DNA of 59,470 bases. Origin: Marilutibacter chinensis (GTDB taxonomy: Bacteria > Pseudomonadota > Gammaproteobacteria > Xanthomonadales > Xanthomonadaceae). The notes below the pieces were generated by a model. That model had not been told where the DNA came from. It saw nothing but the letters and a program-made list of their open reading frames with translations, and did not search any database. Below, in pieces: positions 39,583 to 53,650 of the stretch (position 1 is the stretch's first letter; every line of letters begins with the position of its first letter). The stretch spans positions 1-59,470 of the forward strand of contig NZ_JAKJPO010000020.1 of NCBI RefSeq assembly GCF_021725675.1. The letters are read 5' to 3'. The translations under genes were made by a program, and so were the position numbers.

Positions 39583-41523
39583 ATGATGAAGTCCGTCGTT
39601 TTCCGGTCCCATCCGCTTGCCTTCGCCCTGATCGTCTCGCTGGGCCTCGCCTCGCCCGGCTTCGCCGCCGAGCCCGCCGCAGGCAAGCCCGTTCCGGTCC
39701 GCATCGCCGCGCAACGTGACGCTCAGATCAGCCTGCATGGCCGCATCGGCGCGGCGGCGGCGGGCACGCAGCGCGCAACTGTCATCCGTACCCCGGATGC
39801 CGCCTTCATCAAGGTGCACTTCGATCACTTCTCGCTGCCCGACGGCGTCACCCTCGAGGTCGCCAGTCCCGACGGCAGCGAGGTCTATCGCTACAGCGCC
39901 GATCACCGCGACGCCCACACCGTCGACGAGACGCTCGGCCAGAATGGAGTGAACAGCTTCTCGGCGATGTCGATCGGCGGACCTGTGGCGGTGCTGCGCC
40001 TGGTCGGCAGCGCGAACGAGCCATGGACCGCACGGCACGGCGTGGTGGTTTCCCGCTATCTGGAAGGCTATCCGGAGGAAATGCTTCCCGAGCTGCAGGA
40101 CAGCGGTCTGCTCACGCCGTCGACCGACGTTGGCACGACCTCGATCTGCGGCAGCGACGACAAGCGCCCGGTCGCCTGCTACGTCAGCAGCGACCCGGAC
40201 GCCTACGATCGTTCGCGCCCGGTCGGCCGCATGCTCAGCAGCAGCGGCAGCCTGTGCACGGTATGGCGCGTCGGACCCGACAATCGCCTGTTCACCAACA
40301 ATCACTGCATATCGACCAGTTCCGGCGTGTCCGGCGCCGAGTTCTGGTTCAACTACCAGCAGGCCAGCTGCAGCGGCAGCACCGGTGCGCCGGTCACCAA
40401 GGTCACCGGCAGCCAGATGCTGAAGACCGACGCCGCGCTCGACTACACGCTGTTCACCGTCAACAACTTCGCCACGCTGGAGCCGTTCGGCTATCTCGGC
40501 CTCGACATCGATCCGGTCTCCGTCGGCGACGGGATGTACATCGCCCAGCATCCGGGCGGCCGCATGAAGGAGCTGGGCGTGATGGACGGCAGCGCCGCCT
40601 GTGCGGTCAAGTCGACCACCGCCGACGGCACCAGCGGCGACCCCGGCAGCGACATCGGCTACACCTGCGACACCGAAGGCGGCAGCTCGGGATCGCCGGT
40701 GATCTCGCGCGACAGCCACAAGGTGATCGCGTTGCATCATCTGGGCGGCTGCAACAACGAAGGCGCGAAGATCTCGCGGATATGGCCGCAGGTCGCGACC
40801 TATTTCAACAACCAGGTGCCCGACGGCGACGACGGCGGCACGACCCCTCCACCGCCCGACGACGAACTGACGCCGGGCGTCCCGGTGACCGGGCTGGCCG
40901 CCAGCACCGGCAACGACATCACCTACACGATGGAAGTGCCGGCCGGCGCCTCCAATCTCGCCTTCGACATCTCCGGCGGCACGGGTGATGCCGACCTCTA
41001 TGTCCGGTTCGGCAGCGCACCGACCGACGGCAGCTACGATTGCCGGCCCTACCTCAACGGCAACATCGAGACCTGCAGCTTCGCCAGCCCGCAGGCCGGC
41101 ACATGGCATGTCCGGATCAAGGCCTACTCCAGCTTCTCCGGCGTCAGCCTGGTCGGCGACTACGGCACCGGCGGCGGCGGTACCCAGACCTACAGCAACA
41201 CCAGCGACTACACGATCAGCGACAACGCCACCGTCGAGAGCCCGATCACGGTGTCCGGCCGCAGCGGCAACGCGCCCGGCAACGCCTCGGTCGACGTCGA
41301 CATCCGCCACACCTACAAGGGTGACCTGCGGGTCGACGTGGTCGCGCCGGACGGCAGCGTCTACAACCTCCACAACCGCAGCGGCGGCAGCACCGACAAC
41401 GTGATCGGCACCTACACGCTGGACTTGTCCAGCGAACCGCTCAACGGCACCTGGAAGCTGCGGGTCAACGACAACGCCAACCAGGACACCGGCTACATCA
41501 ACAGCTGGAGCCTGACCTTCTGA
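39583..41523 (+). CDS. secreted trypsin-like serine protease with PPC and P domains
   Basis: The 646-residue preproenzyme has a signal peptide (ending GFAAEP), a beta-rich propeptide to about residue 180, and a chymotrypsin-fold domain. The catalytic triad is visible in FTNNHC (His), LDYTLF (Asp) and GGSSGSPV (Ser). A linker of Asp, Gly and Pro leads to a PPC domain ([14 protein letters not shown]) and a C-terminal P/Homo-B domain ([17 protein letters not shown], then [11 protein letters not shown]). Cysteine pairs suggest disulfides formed in the periplasm before type II secretion. PPC and P domains usually aid folding or substrate binding and are often cleaved. First of four consecutive protease genes. 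Confidence 0.9.
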   Translation: MMKSVVFRSHPLAFALIVSLGLASPGFAAEPAAGKPVPVRIAAQRDAQISLHGRIGAAAAGTQRATVIRTPDAAFIKVHFDHFSLPDGVTLEVASPDGSEVYRYSADHRDAHTVDETLGQNGVNSFSAMSIGGPVAVLRLVGSANEPWTARHGVVVSRYLEGYPEEMLPELQDSGLLTPSTDVGTTSICGSDDKRPVACYVSSDPDAYDRSRPVGRMLSSSGSLCTVWRVGPDNRLFTNNHCISTSSGVSGAEFWFNYQQASCSGSTGAPVTKVTGSQMLKTDAALDYTLFTVNNFATLEPFGYLGLDIDPVSVGDGMYIAQHPGGRMKELGVMDGSAACAVKSTTADGTSGDPGSDIGYTCDTEGGSSGSPVISRDSHKVIALHHLGGCNNEGAKISRIWPQVATYFNNQVPDGDDGGTTPPPPDDELTPGVPVTGLAASTGNDITYTMEVPAGASNLAFDISGGTGDADLYVRFGSAPTDGSYDCRPYLNGNIETCSFASPQAGTWHVRIKAYSSFSGVSLVGDYGTGGGGTQTYSNTSDYTISDNATVESPITVSGRSGNAPGNASVDVDIRHTYKGDLRVDVVAPDGSVYNLHNRSGGSTDNVIGTYTLDLSSEPLNGTWKLRVNDNANQDTGYINSWSLTF

Positions 41524-41593
41524 GCACGACGCTCGGGGCACGACGTTCCGGGCATGCAGCTGCGGACGTCGCGTCTCGAGCGTGACTTCATGA

Positions 41594-44065
<2,472 letters not shown>

Positions 44066-44137
44066 GCGTGGCGTCATGACCTGATCGGAACAGCGAAACC
44101 GCCGCCACGACAGCTATCGGCGGCGGGTTGCACCGGG

Positions 44138-44155
44138 GCCCGGCTTCGGCCGGGC
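44138..44155. terminator. GCCCGGC-TTCG-GCCGGGC hairpin between second and third protease
   Basis: A perfect seven-base stem with a stable TTCG tetraloop lies 72 bases after the M4 stop. No U tract follows, so it may partly terminate or stabilise the upstream transcript. Confidence 0.5.
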
Positions 44156-44265
44156 TCCACTACTCCGGATCGCACAGGGAGATCCGACCCGGGCCATCGC
44201 GCCCGTCCCTTCCCGGATGCGGGGCACACCAGAAGACCCCGCATCCGCATCCCAGGAGCTCCGCA

Positions 44266-46233
44266 ATGCAAGGACATATTTCATCGCTTGCCCTGGTGGC
44301 CGCACTGGCCGCCAGCGGCGCCGGCCACGCGCGGACCACCGACGCCCACCACGACCACATCAGTCCGGCGCTGGCCGAACGCATCGACAGCGACCCGTTC
44401 GCACCGGTCTATGTCGTCACCTCGCAGGACAGCTACCGCACCAGCCTGGCGGCGATCGCCCGCGACCCGGCCGGACGCCGCGACAGCACCGGCAATCCGC
44501 TGGTGATATCGCGCATCCAGGCCCATCAGCTGGGCGACGCCAGCCATCGCATCCACGCCGACGAGCATCGCTGCGGCGGCTTCTTTGCGTTCGCCAGCCA
44601 GGCCGAGGCGGAAGCCTTCCTCGCCAACGAGCGCAGCGCGCAGGCGCAGCAGACCGTGTTCGCGAGCTATACCATCGACAATCAGGACACCGTCGGCCCG
44701 TGGCTGCCGCAGGTCAGCGAGAGCCACATCCGCGCCACCATCGATCATCTTTCCACCGGCTATCCGAACCGCTACTACGCCAGCAGCCACGGCAAGGCGG
44801 CTGCCGAATGGATCCACGACACCTGGCTCTCGTACGGAGGCGGCCGGTCCGACGTCAGCGCCGAGCTGTTCTCCTGTTCCAGCTGCTCGACCCAGCCCTC
44901 GGTGATCCTGACCATCGAAGGCAGCGACCTCGCCAACGAAGTCGTCGTGCTCGGCGGGCACCTGGATTCGATCTCCAACAGCGGAAGCGGCGAGAACATG
45001 GCCGCGCCGGGCGCCGACGACGATGCCTCCGGCATCGCGACCCTGACCGAAGTACTGCGCGTCGCCCTTGCCGACGGATGGAAGCCGCGACGCACGGTCA
45101 AGTTCATGGGCTACGCCGCCGAGGAAGTCGGCCTGCGCGGTTCCAACGCGATCGCGCAGTCGTTCTCGAGCCAGGGCGTGAACGTGGTCGGCGTACTGCA
45201 GTTGGACATGACCAACTATGCCAGCGGTTCCGGCGTCGACATGCAGTTGATCACCGACTACAGCAACAGCGCGCTGCAGCAGTTCGTACGCGACGTGTTC
45301 GACGAGTACCTGGCACCGCTCGGGCTGACCCGCGGCACTTATACCTGCGGATATGGCTGCTCCGATCATGCGTCCTGGACCAGCGCCGGCTATCCGGCGG
45401 CAATGATGTTCGAGGCAAGCTTCAACAACCGCCTCCACACCACCTCCGACACCCTTCCCGGCATGGGCGGCACGGCCCAGCCAAGCGTACCGCTGGCGAA
45501 GCTGGCGCTGGGCTTTCTCGGCGAGCTGGCCAAGACCGACGGCGATACCGAACCGCCCCCGACCGGCAACACCCTGACCAAGGGCGTGCCGGTGACCGGG
45601 CTGGCGGCAAGCCAGGGCAACTGGGTCCATTACACGATGGAAGTGCCCTCCGGCGCGTCGAACCTGAGCTTCACGATCTCCGGCGGCACCGGCGATGCCG
45701 ACCTGTACGTGAAGCACGGCAGCCAGCCGACCACGTCGAGCTACGACTGCCGTCCGTACAAGAGCGGCAACAGCGAGACCTGCAGCTTCGCCTCGCCGGC
45801 GGCCGGGACCTGGCACGTGTCGCTGCGCGCGTACAGCAGCTTCTCCGGCGTCAGCCTGGTCGGCGATTACAGCACCGGCGGCGGTGGCGGCGCACAGACC
45901 TACAGCAACACCACCGACTACACGATCAACGACAACGCCACCGTCGAGAGCCCGATCAGCGTGTCAGGTCGCAGCGGCAACGCGCCGAGCAGCGCTTCGG
46001 TCGACGTCGATATCCGCCACACCTACAAGGGTGATCTGAAGGTCGATCTGGTCGCACCGGACGGCAGCACCTACAACATCCACAACCGCAGCGGCGGCAG
46101 CGCCGACAACGTGATCGGCACCTACACGCTGAACCTGTCCAGCGAGCCGCTCAACGGCACCTGGAAGCTGCGCGTGAACGACAACGCCAGCCAGGACACC
46201 GGCTACATCAACAGCTGGAGCGTCACCTTCTGA
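44266..46233 (+). CDS. secreted M28 aminopeptidase with PPC and P domains
   Basis: AGGAG upstream supports the ATG at 44266. The 655-residue protein has a signal peptide (ending GHART), an N-terminal inhibitory-type region and an M28 catalytic domain. Zinc ligands and catalytic acid appear in order: VVLGGHLDSIS, GADDDASGIAT, MGYAAEEVGLRGS, QLDMTNY and NRLHTTSDT. A CGYGCSDH segment gives the typical disulfide. PPC and P domains follow. Relatives are leucyl aminopeptidases secreted by Vibrio, Pseudomonas and Aeromonas. It would trim peptides released by the neighbouring endopeptidases. Confidence 0.93.
   Translation: MQGHISSLALVAALAASGAGHARTTDAHHDHISPALAERIDSDPFAPVYVVTSQDSYRTSLAAIARDPAGRRDSTGNPLVISRIQAHQLGDASHRIHADEHRCGGFFAFASQAEAEAFLANERSAQAQQTVFASYTIDNQDTVGPWLPQVSESHIRATIDHLSTGYPNRYYASSHGKAAAEWIHDTWLSYGGGRSDVSAELFSCSSCSTQPSVILTIEGSDLANEVVVLGGHLDSISNSGSGENMAAPGADDDASGIATLTEVLRVALADGWKPRRTVKFMGYAAEEVGLRGSNAIAQSFSSQGVNVVGVLQLDMTNYASGSGVDMQLITDYSNSALQQFVRDVFDEYLAPLGLTRGTYTCGYGCSDHASWTSAGYPAAMMFEASFNNRLHTTSDTLPGMGGTAQPSVPLAKLALGFLGELAKTDGDTEPPPTGNTLTKGVPVTGLAASQGNWVHYTMEVPSGASNLSFTISGGTGDADLYVKHGSQPTTSSYDCRPYKSGNSETCSFASPAAGTWHVSLRAYSSFSGVSLVGDYSTGGGGGAQTYSNTTDYTINDNATVESPISVSGRSGNAPSSASVDVDIRHTYKGDLKVDLVAPDGSTYNIHNRSGGSADNVIGTYTLNLSSEPLNGTWKLRVNDNASQDTGYINSWSVTF
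45583..46230 (+). repeat. long DNA repeat encoding PPC and P domains, copy 3
   Basis: It matches the end of the M4 gene (43413-44062) with only scattered substitutions, mostly silent. The pair is in direct orientation about 2.2 kb apart, an obvious substrate for gene conversion or deletion of the M28 gene. Confidence 0.9.
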
Positions 46234-46279
46234 CCATGCCGCAACGAAGGACGAGGCATTCCGCTTTGCGGGGGCGTGA

Positions 46280-48703
<2,424 letters not shown>

Positions 48704-48776
48704 GCACGACGTTCGGGGCCTCGCGTCCGGAACGCGGCGTTCCCACCGCCTCTCTCCCCTGCTCCCGTTGAGCGGA

Positions 48777-48801
48777 CCCCGGCTTCGGCCGGGGTTTTTT
48801 T
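48777..48801 (+). terminator. intrinsic terminator closing the protease array
   Basis: CCCCGGC, a TTCG loop and GCCGGGG are followed by seven T residues, 73 bases after the last protease stop and directly before the IS element. Confidence 0.92.
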
Positions 48802-48874
48802 GTGGGCGACGTCCCCCCGGCTTTGAGTAGCACGGCGATTTGAAGTCCAATCCCCAACGAGAAGGAGATTGGAC

Positions 48875-49243
48875 ATGAAGAAGCGCTTTACCGAAGAACG
48901 GATCACCGGTTTCCTGCGTGAGGCCGAGGCCGGGCTGCCGGTCAAGGAGCTGTGCCGCAGGCACGGCTTCAACGAGGCCTCGTACTACCTGTGGCGCAAC
49001 AAGTTCGGCGGCATGAGCGTGCCGGACGCGAAGCGGCTGCGCGAGCTGGAGACGGAGAACGCCCGGCTCAAGAAGCTGCTGGCCGAGCAGGTGCTGGAGA
49101 GCAAGGTGATCAAGGACGTCCTGCGAAAAAGTGGTGAGCGCACCGGCCCGACGCGAGCAGGTGCGCTACATGGTGGACAGGGGATTGAGCGAGCGGCGGG
49201 CACTGGCGGTGGTACGGATGAGTGCCAGCACATTGCGCTATGA
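48875..49243 (+). pseudogene. IS3-family transposase orfA, frame disturbed at its 3' end
   Basis: The ATG follows GAAGGAG. The helix-turn-helix (ERITGFLREAEAGLPVKELC, HGFNEASYYLWRNKFGG) and leucine zipper (LRELETENARLKKLL) are intact. Intact IS407-type orfA genes end in KDxLRKKW after a run of six A. Here the run at about 49125-49129 has five, so the frame runs on to 49243 instead of stopping at the TGA at 49135. The missing base also breaks the -1 relation to orfB needed for frameshifting. The family comparison is from memory. Confidence 0.75.
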
Positions 49244-49991
49244 GCCCCGGCCGGATCGGAGCGTCGATCTGCGGGAACGCATTCTGGCGCTGGCACATCG
49301 GCATCGGCACTACGGCGTCGGGATGATCCACCTCAAGCTTCGTCAGGAAGGACACCTCTTGAACTACAAGCACGTGGAGCGGTTGTATCGGGAAGAACGG
49401 CTGCAGGCGCGCCATCGCAAGCGCAAGAAGGTGCCCGTGGGCGAGCGACAGCCCTTGCTGCGGCCGACCCGCGCCAACGAAGTCTGGTCGATGGACTGCG
49501 TGCTCGATTGGACGGCCGATGGCCGGGTTATCAAGTGCCTGGTGATCGTGGACGATGCCACGCATGAGCCGGTGGCGATCGAGGTGGAACGGGCGATCTC
49601 GGGTTACGGTGTCAGCCGGGTGCTGGACTGGCTGGCACTCAGTCGGGGCCTGTCCAAGGTGATCCGGACCGGCAACGGCAAGGAGTTCTGCGGCAAGGCA
49701 ATGGTCACGTGGGCACACGAGCGTGGCGTCCAACTCCGGTTGAGCGAGCCAGGCAAGCCGAACCAGAACACCTAAGTCGAGTCGTTCAACGGCTGCCTGC
49801 GCGACGAATGCCTCAACGAACACTGGTTCACCGGCCTGCTCCAGGCCCGCACGATCATCGAGACCTGGCGCCGTGAATACAACGAGGAGCGACCCAAGAA
49901 GGCGCTTGTCGGCATGACGCCGGCCGCCTATGCCGAACAACTGGCCGAGTCGGCTACAGTGAACCCGGACTCTAGATCAGACCGCTACTGA
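49131..49991 (+). pseudogene. IS3-family transposase orfB with premature stop
   Basis: The frame reads SAPARREQVRYMVDRGLSE, RHYGVGMIHLKLRQEGHLLN, the integrase-core Asp in VWSMDCVLDW and a second in VIVDDATHE. It then meets TAA at 49773-49775 where relatives have a Tyr codon. The same frame continues past it as VESFNGCLRDECLNEHWF ... YNEERPKKALVGMTPAAYA to a TGA at 49989. This is therefore one nonsense mutation in an otherwise complete gene, and the element cannot make full transposase without readthrough. Confidence 0.85.
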
Positions 49992-50223
49992 AAGCGGGGG
50001 GACGTCGCAACCATCGTGATGTCATGGCGTAGTCCCCATGGTGTTGGCGCTTTCATCAAGCGCTGGTTGCAGGCAAGTGGTATCGGAAAGATCCAGGAGG
50101 GCGTTGCTGGCAGCCATCGCGCGCGGCCCTGGGCAGGACGGAAGGCGTCCATGGATGGAGTGCCCGCCGTCCTGTCCAAGCCATCACCGCAGAGGTGGCT
50201 CAGCATGGCGGCCGATTCCCCTC

Positions 50224-50781
50224 TCAGCCCTTCGCGGCATCAAGGTTGAGCAGGGCGCGAATCTTCGCCTCCGTCTCCTCGTACTGCCCTTCGCCAAAGT
50301 GCTGGTAGACGATGCGTCCTTGCTGATCGATCAGGTACATCGCAGGCCAATAGCGATTGCCATAGGCATTCCAGGTTTCATATCCATTGTCCTGGGCAAC
50401 CGGATAGGTGATACCGAATCGCTGCACGGCCGCACGGACATTGCCCAGCTTCTTTTCGTAGCCGTATTCGGGCGTATGCACGCCGATCACCACCAGCCCC
50501 TGGTCCCGGTACCTGGAATGCCACTGTTTGACGTGAGGCATCACGCGTACACAGTTGATGCAGGAATATGTCCAGAATTCGACCAGCACTACCTTGCCGC
50601 GCAGATCACGCAGGCGCTGCGGTGGGCCGTTCAGCCAGTTGTCGATGCCCCTGAACTCGGGCGCCACCGGTGCGGGAGCGGCATGCGTGGGCTGGACCGG
50701 GTCGGCCTGCACGTTGGGTGAGCAGGCAGCAGCGAATACGCTGGCGGCCAGGAGGGTCGTCAGGGATGCGAGCTTTTTCAT
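50224..50781 (-). CDS. TlpA-like thioredoxin-fold lipoprotein
   Basis: The start at 50781 gives 185 residues with a lipobox (VFAAACS, Cys20). The thioredoxin-like domain has the active site SCINC (Cys74, Cys77) in VLVEFWTYSCINCVRV, a VVIGVHTPEYGYEK segment and a cis-Pro in YWPAMYLID. It is anchored in the periplasm and should exchange disulfides. The WTYSCINC and HTPEFxxE forms are those of DipZ-type proteins, in which a CcdA domain and this domain are fused; here they are two genes four bases apart. Confidence 0.88.
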   Translation of the reverse strand: MKKLASLTTLLAASVFAAACSPNVQADPVQPTHAAPAPVAPEFRGIDNWLNGPPQRLRDLRGKVVLVEFWTYSCINCVRVMPHVKQWHSRYRDQGLVVIGVHTPEYGYEKKLGNVRAAVQRFGITYPVAQDNGYETWNAYGNRYWPAMYLIDQQGRIVYQHFGEGQYEETEAKIRALLNLDAAKG

Positions 50782-50785
50782 GGGA

Positions 50786-51490
50786 TCAGAGTCCTTGTGA
50801 GAGAGGGGGGAGCCACCGGGTGGCCCAGGCGGACACGAAGACGTCGTACTGCAGCAACTGCAGCACGGCGAATGCGACGGCAACTGCACCAAAGCATTTG
50901 CGGAACAGGTCGGCGTGGCGCTGCATGAAGGGCAGCCGTGCATTGACCCAGTGGCCGCCATAGGCGATCAGCAGCATGGGCAGGCCCGCTCCCAGGGCGT
51001 ACAAGCCGAGCAATGCGCTTGCCTTGGCCGGCTCCTGGGCCGTGGCGGCAAGGGCTAACACGGAAGCCAGCACAGGTCCGGCGCATGGCGTCCAGGCCAG
51101 TCCAAGTGAAGCGCCAACGATCAGCGCACCCGCGCGACCACCTGGGCCCGGAAGCGCCACCCGCTGCGGACGGTGGCGGGTCCATTGCTGCCGGATCCAG
51201 GACACCGCCGCTTCAAAGGGCGCCGGCCAGAAGCAAGCCAGGCCTGCCAGCATCAGCACGGCAATGGACACAGAGCGAATGCCGGCCTGCAACTCGCCAG
51301 AGGAGGCTGCAAGCACGCCCAGCAGGATGCCGCCGGCCGCGAACGTAGTGACGAATCCGCCGATGATCCACAGCGGCGTGGCGCGATCCCGGCCTGCTCC
51401 TGTCGCCAGCACGATCGGCAAGACCGGCAGGATGCAAGGCGAGAGAATGGTGGCCATGCCCGCAAGGGCTGCCAGGGCATATTCGATCAT
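50786..51490 (-). CDS. CcdA/DsbD-type transmembrane electron carrier
   Basis: The 234-residue protein has six membrane helices and the two cysteine motifs of the family, ILSPCILPVLPIVLA near the N-terminus and AWTPCAGPVLASVLALA in the middle. It passes electrons from cytoplasmic thioredoxin across the membrane to periplasmic partners. The TlpA-like lipoprotein gene directly downstream is the likely acceptor. Together they equal a split DipZ. Confidence 0.88.
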   Translation of the reverse strand: MIEYALAALAGMATILSPCILPVLPIVLATGAGRDRATPLWIIGGFVTTFAAGGILLGVLAASSGELQAGIRSVSIAVLMLAGLACFWPAPFEAAVSWIRQQWTRHRPQRVALPGPGGRAGALIVGASLGLAWTPCAGPVLASVLALAATAQEPAKASALLGLYALGAGLPMLLIAYGGHWVNARLPFMQRHADLFRKCFGAVAVAFAVLQLLQYDVFVSAWATRWLPPLSQGL

Positions 51491-51623
51491 GGGAGGAATC
51501 CGGGCGCGCGGGTGCGGGAGGTCATTCCATCGCAGGCATGTGGCTGCACTGTGTTCAGGGATCCGGACTTTTGTATCCGGATCGTCCTGGCGCGCCGGTC
51601 GGCACGTTTTGTTACCAGGAGGC

Positions 51624-52040
51624 TCAGGTCAACCGGATCTGCACGTCGATGTTGCCGCGCGTGGCCTTGGAGTACGGGCAGGTGTGGTGCGCTTCGTCGA
51701 CGATGGCCTGCGCCTGTTGCGGATCCAGTCCGGGCAGCGAGATGTCCAGTCGTGCCTGGAGCTGGTAGCCCTCGCCGACCATGCCAAGGTCGACTTCGGC
51801 ATCGATCGCGGTTCCGGCAGGCAGCACGATGCGCAGCTTGCCAGCGGCGATGCCCATGGCGCCTTCGAAGCAGGCGGACCAACCGGCGGCGAACAGCTGC
51901 TCGGGATTGGTGCCGGGACGACGGCTGCCGGGCGGCGACAGGACGACGTCGAGCTGGCCGTCGTCGCTGCGCGCATAGCCTTCGCGGCCGCCAACGGTGT
52001 GGGTCTTGCCGGTGTAGAGGACGGTGTCGAGCGCATTCAT
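51624..52040 (-). CDS. ohr: organic hydroperoxide resistance protein (Ohr/OsmC)
   Basis: The 138-residue length and fold match Ohr. It starts with LYTGKTHTVGGREGYARSDDG and has the reactive Cys57 in FAAGWSACFEGAM, the resolving Cys121 in HHTCPYSKATRGN and the conserved Arg/Glu region between. It reduces organic hydroperoxides to alcohols using lipoyl or thiol donors. It lies between cytochrome P460 and the CcdA gene on the same strand, fitting a peroxide or redox stress operon. No MarR-type OhrR gene is adjacent. Confidence 0.92.
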   Translation of the reverse strand: MNALDTVLYTGKTHTVGGREGYARSDDGQLDVVLSPPGSRRPGTNPEQLFAAGWSACFEGAMGIAAGKLRIVLPAGTAIDAEVDLGMVGEGYQLQARLDISLPGLDPQQAQAIVDEAHHTCPYSKATRGNIDVQIRLT

Positions 52041-52080
52041 GGGTATCTCCTGGTGGGTGGGGTGGAGTCGGTCGTGTCGC

Positions 52081-52590
52081 TCACGGCGCGTATCGGGTGA
52101 ACACGTAGTCGCGTTGCTTGACGCGGGAGGCGTGGCAGGCATGGCAGGTGCGGTGTTGCGCCTCATCGACCGGACGGCCGTCGATGAATCGCCCATAGCC
52201 CCAGCCGCCCGTCGCCGCGTAACGGCGGAAGTCCTTGACCATCACCTGCACCGTGGTGGCCGCGCCTGGAACGGAGGCCGGGGCGAAGTCCGGCGACGGC
52301 TCGTGCTTCCACGCGAGCTTGACCAGCACGGTGCCATCCGGGAACGGCTGGACTTTCCCGCGATATGCGCGCATCGCTTTCGGATTGCCGACGACGACAC
52401 GCAATTCGTCCAGCGGCGCCGCTTCCTGTGCCGGCGCCACCAGTGGCCAATCGCGATAGCCCTCAGGCAACCGGACGCCATAGATCGGTGCGACAGGGCC
52501 GCGGTTGTCGAAGGCCTGCACGGCGCCGACCAGACCCAACACGGTCCCGGCAGCAGCGGCCAGCAATCCGATGATGTGCACAGCTTTCAT
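52081..52590 (-). CDS. cytochrome P460-family c-type heme protein
   Basis: The start at 52590 gives 169 residues with an N-terminal signal/anchor (IIGLLAAAAGTVLGLVGAV). The c-type heme motif CHACH (149-153) is near the C-terminus, in the P460 position, after the beta-rich RVVVGNPKAMRAYRGK, DGTVLVKLAWK and VMVKDFRRYAATGGWGYG core. Family members oxidise hydroxylamine or bind NO; others are uncharacterised cytochromes c'-beta. The role here is unknown; neighbours suggest redox stress or detoxification. Confidence 0.82.
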   Translation of the reverse strand: MKAVHIIGLLAAAAGTVLGLVGAVQAFDNRGPVAPIYGVRLPEGYRDWPLVAPAQEAAPLDELRVVVGNPKAMRAYRGKVQPFPDGTVLVKLAWKHEPSPDFAPASVPGAATTVQVMVKDFRRYAATGGWGYGRFIDGRPVDEAQHRTCHACHASRVKQRDYVFTRYAP

Positions 52591-52609
52591 GGCGAGCTCC
52601 CGGGAAGGC

Positions 52610-53650
52610 TTAAAGGTGGGTGGCGTCGACAACCGCCTGAACGAACTCGGCGGGCGCTTCCTGCGGCGGGTTGTGGCCGATGCCGCCGGTGAAAGTGCGG
52701 TGCTCGTACTTGCCGACGAACTTGGCCGCGTATGCCTCCGGCTTGGGATGCGGCGCGCCGTTGGCGTCGCCTTCGATGGTGATCGTCGGCACGGTGATGG
52801 CCGGCGCCTGCGCCAGACGTTGCTCCAGTGCGGCGTACTTGGCTTCGCCTTCGGCCAGACCCAGGCGCCAGCGATAGTTGTGGATCACGATGGCGACCTG
52901 GTCCGGGTTGTCCAGGGCAGCGGCGCTCCGGTTGAAGGTGGCGTCGTCGAACTTCCACTGCGGCGAAGCCAGTTCCCAGATCTTCCTGGCGAAGTCGTGG
53001 GTGTACTGCGTGTAGCCGGCCTGGCCGCGTTCCGTGGCGAAGTAGTACTGGTACCACCACTGGAGTTCGGCCGAAGGCGGCAACGGCTTGCGACCGGCTT
53101 CCTGGCTGCCGATCAGGTAACCGCTGACGGACACCAACGCCTTGACGCGCTCAGGCCACAGGGCGGCCACGATGTCTGCCGAGCGCGCACCCCAGTCGTA
53201 ACCTGCCAAGGTGGCGCGACGAATCTTCAACGCATCCATCAAGGCCACTACGTCCGACGCCAGTGCGGCGGGCTGGCCGTTGCGTGGTGTGTCGGCGGAA
53301 AGGAACCGCGTGGTGCCATAGCCGCGCAAGTGCGGAACGATCACCCGGTAGCCTTGCGCGGCCAGCTGCGGTGCCACCTGGGCATAGCTGTTGATGTCAT
53401 AGGGCCAGCCATGCAGCAGGATGACGGCTTCGCCGTCGGCCGGGCCGAGTTCGGCGTAGCCGATGCGCAGATCGCCCGCGTCCACGTGCTTGTTCGCCAC
53501 CAGTGCGGGGGGCAGCGCAGTATCGAAAGCAGCATCGGGTGTGGCAGCGGAGGCGGCGGCGCCCAACAGCAGGCTCGTAACGAGCAGCCATAGCGCCAGG
53601 CGCAGGCCGCGACGGGCGGTAGAAGGGACCAACGTGGTGGTAGCGGACAT
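52610..53650 (-). CDS. secreted alpha/beta hydrolase, epoxide-hydrolase-like
   Basis: The 346-residue protein begins with a membrane/signal segment (RLALWLLVTSLLLGAAASAATPD). The oxyanion motif ILLHGWPYD, the nucleophile elbow LAGYDWGARSAD with Asp152 as nucleophile, and the late GGIGHNPPQEAP (catalytic His) identify an epoxide-hydrolase/haloalkane-dehalogenase type fold. A cap domain (WWYQYYFATERGQAGY) supports this. The substrate is unknown. It is the first gene of the minus-strand redox run. Confidence 0.82.
   Translation of the reverse strand: MSATTTLVPSTARRGLRLALWLLVTSLLLGAAASAATPDAAFDTALPPALVANKHVDAGDLRIGYAELGPADGEAVILLHGWPYDINSYAQVAPQLAAQGYRVIVPHLRGYGTTRFLSADTPRNGQPAALASDVVALMDALKIRRATLAGYDWGARSADIVAALWPERVKALVSVSGYLIGSQEAGRKPLPPSAELQWWYQYYFATERGQAGYTQYTHDFARKIWELASPQWKFDDATFNRSAAALDNPDQVAIVIHNYRWRLGLAEGEAKYAALEQRLAQAPAITVPTITIEGDANGAPHPKPEAYAAKFVGKYEHRTFTGGIGHNPPQEAPAEFVQAVVDATHL

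Larger units (their letters stand above)
48809..50006 (+). mobile_element. decayed IS3-family (IS407-like) insertion sequence
   Basis: Terminal inverted repeats are visible: GACGTCCCCCCGGCTTTGAG at the left, and at the right the reverse complement of GACGTCCCCCCGCTTTCAGT, differing by one base and one gap. Between them lie overlapping orfA and orfB in the IS3 layout, about 1.2 kb in all. The ends are approximate, and no clear target duplication is seen. Both orfs carry lesions. The next 217 bases (50007-50223), before the TlpA-like gene, hold nothing recognisable. Confidence 0.85.

Noticed and set aside
48875..49991. IS orfA and orfB as a functional programmed-frameshift pair
   Set aside because: The A run is one base short for the usual -1 relation, and orfB has an in-frame TAA well before its true end.
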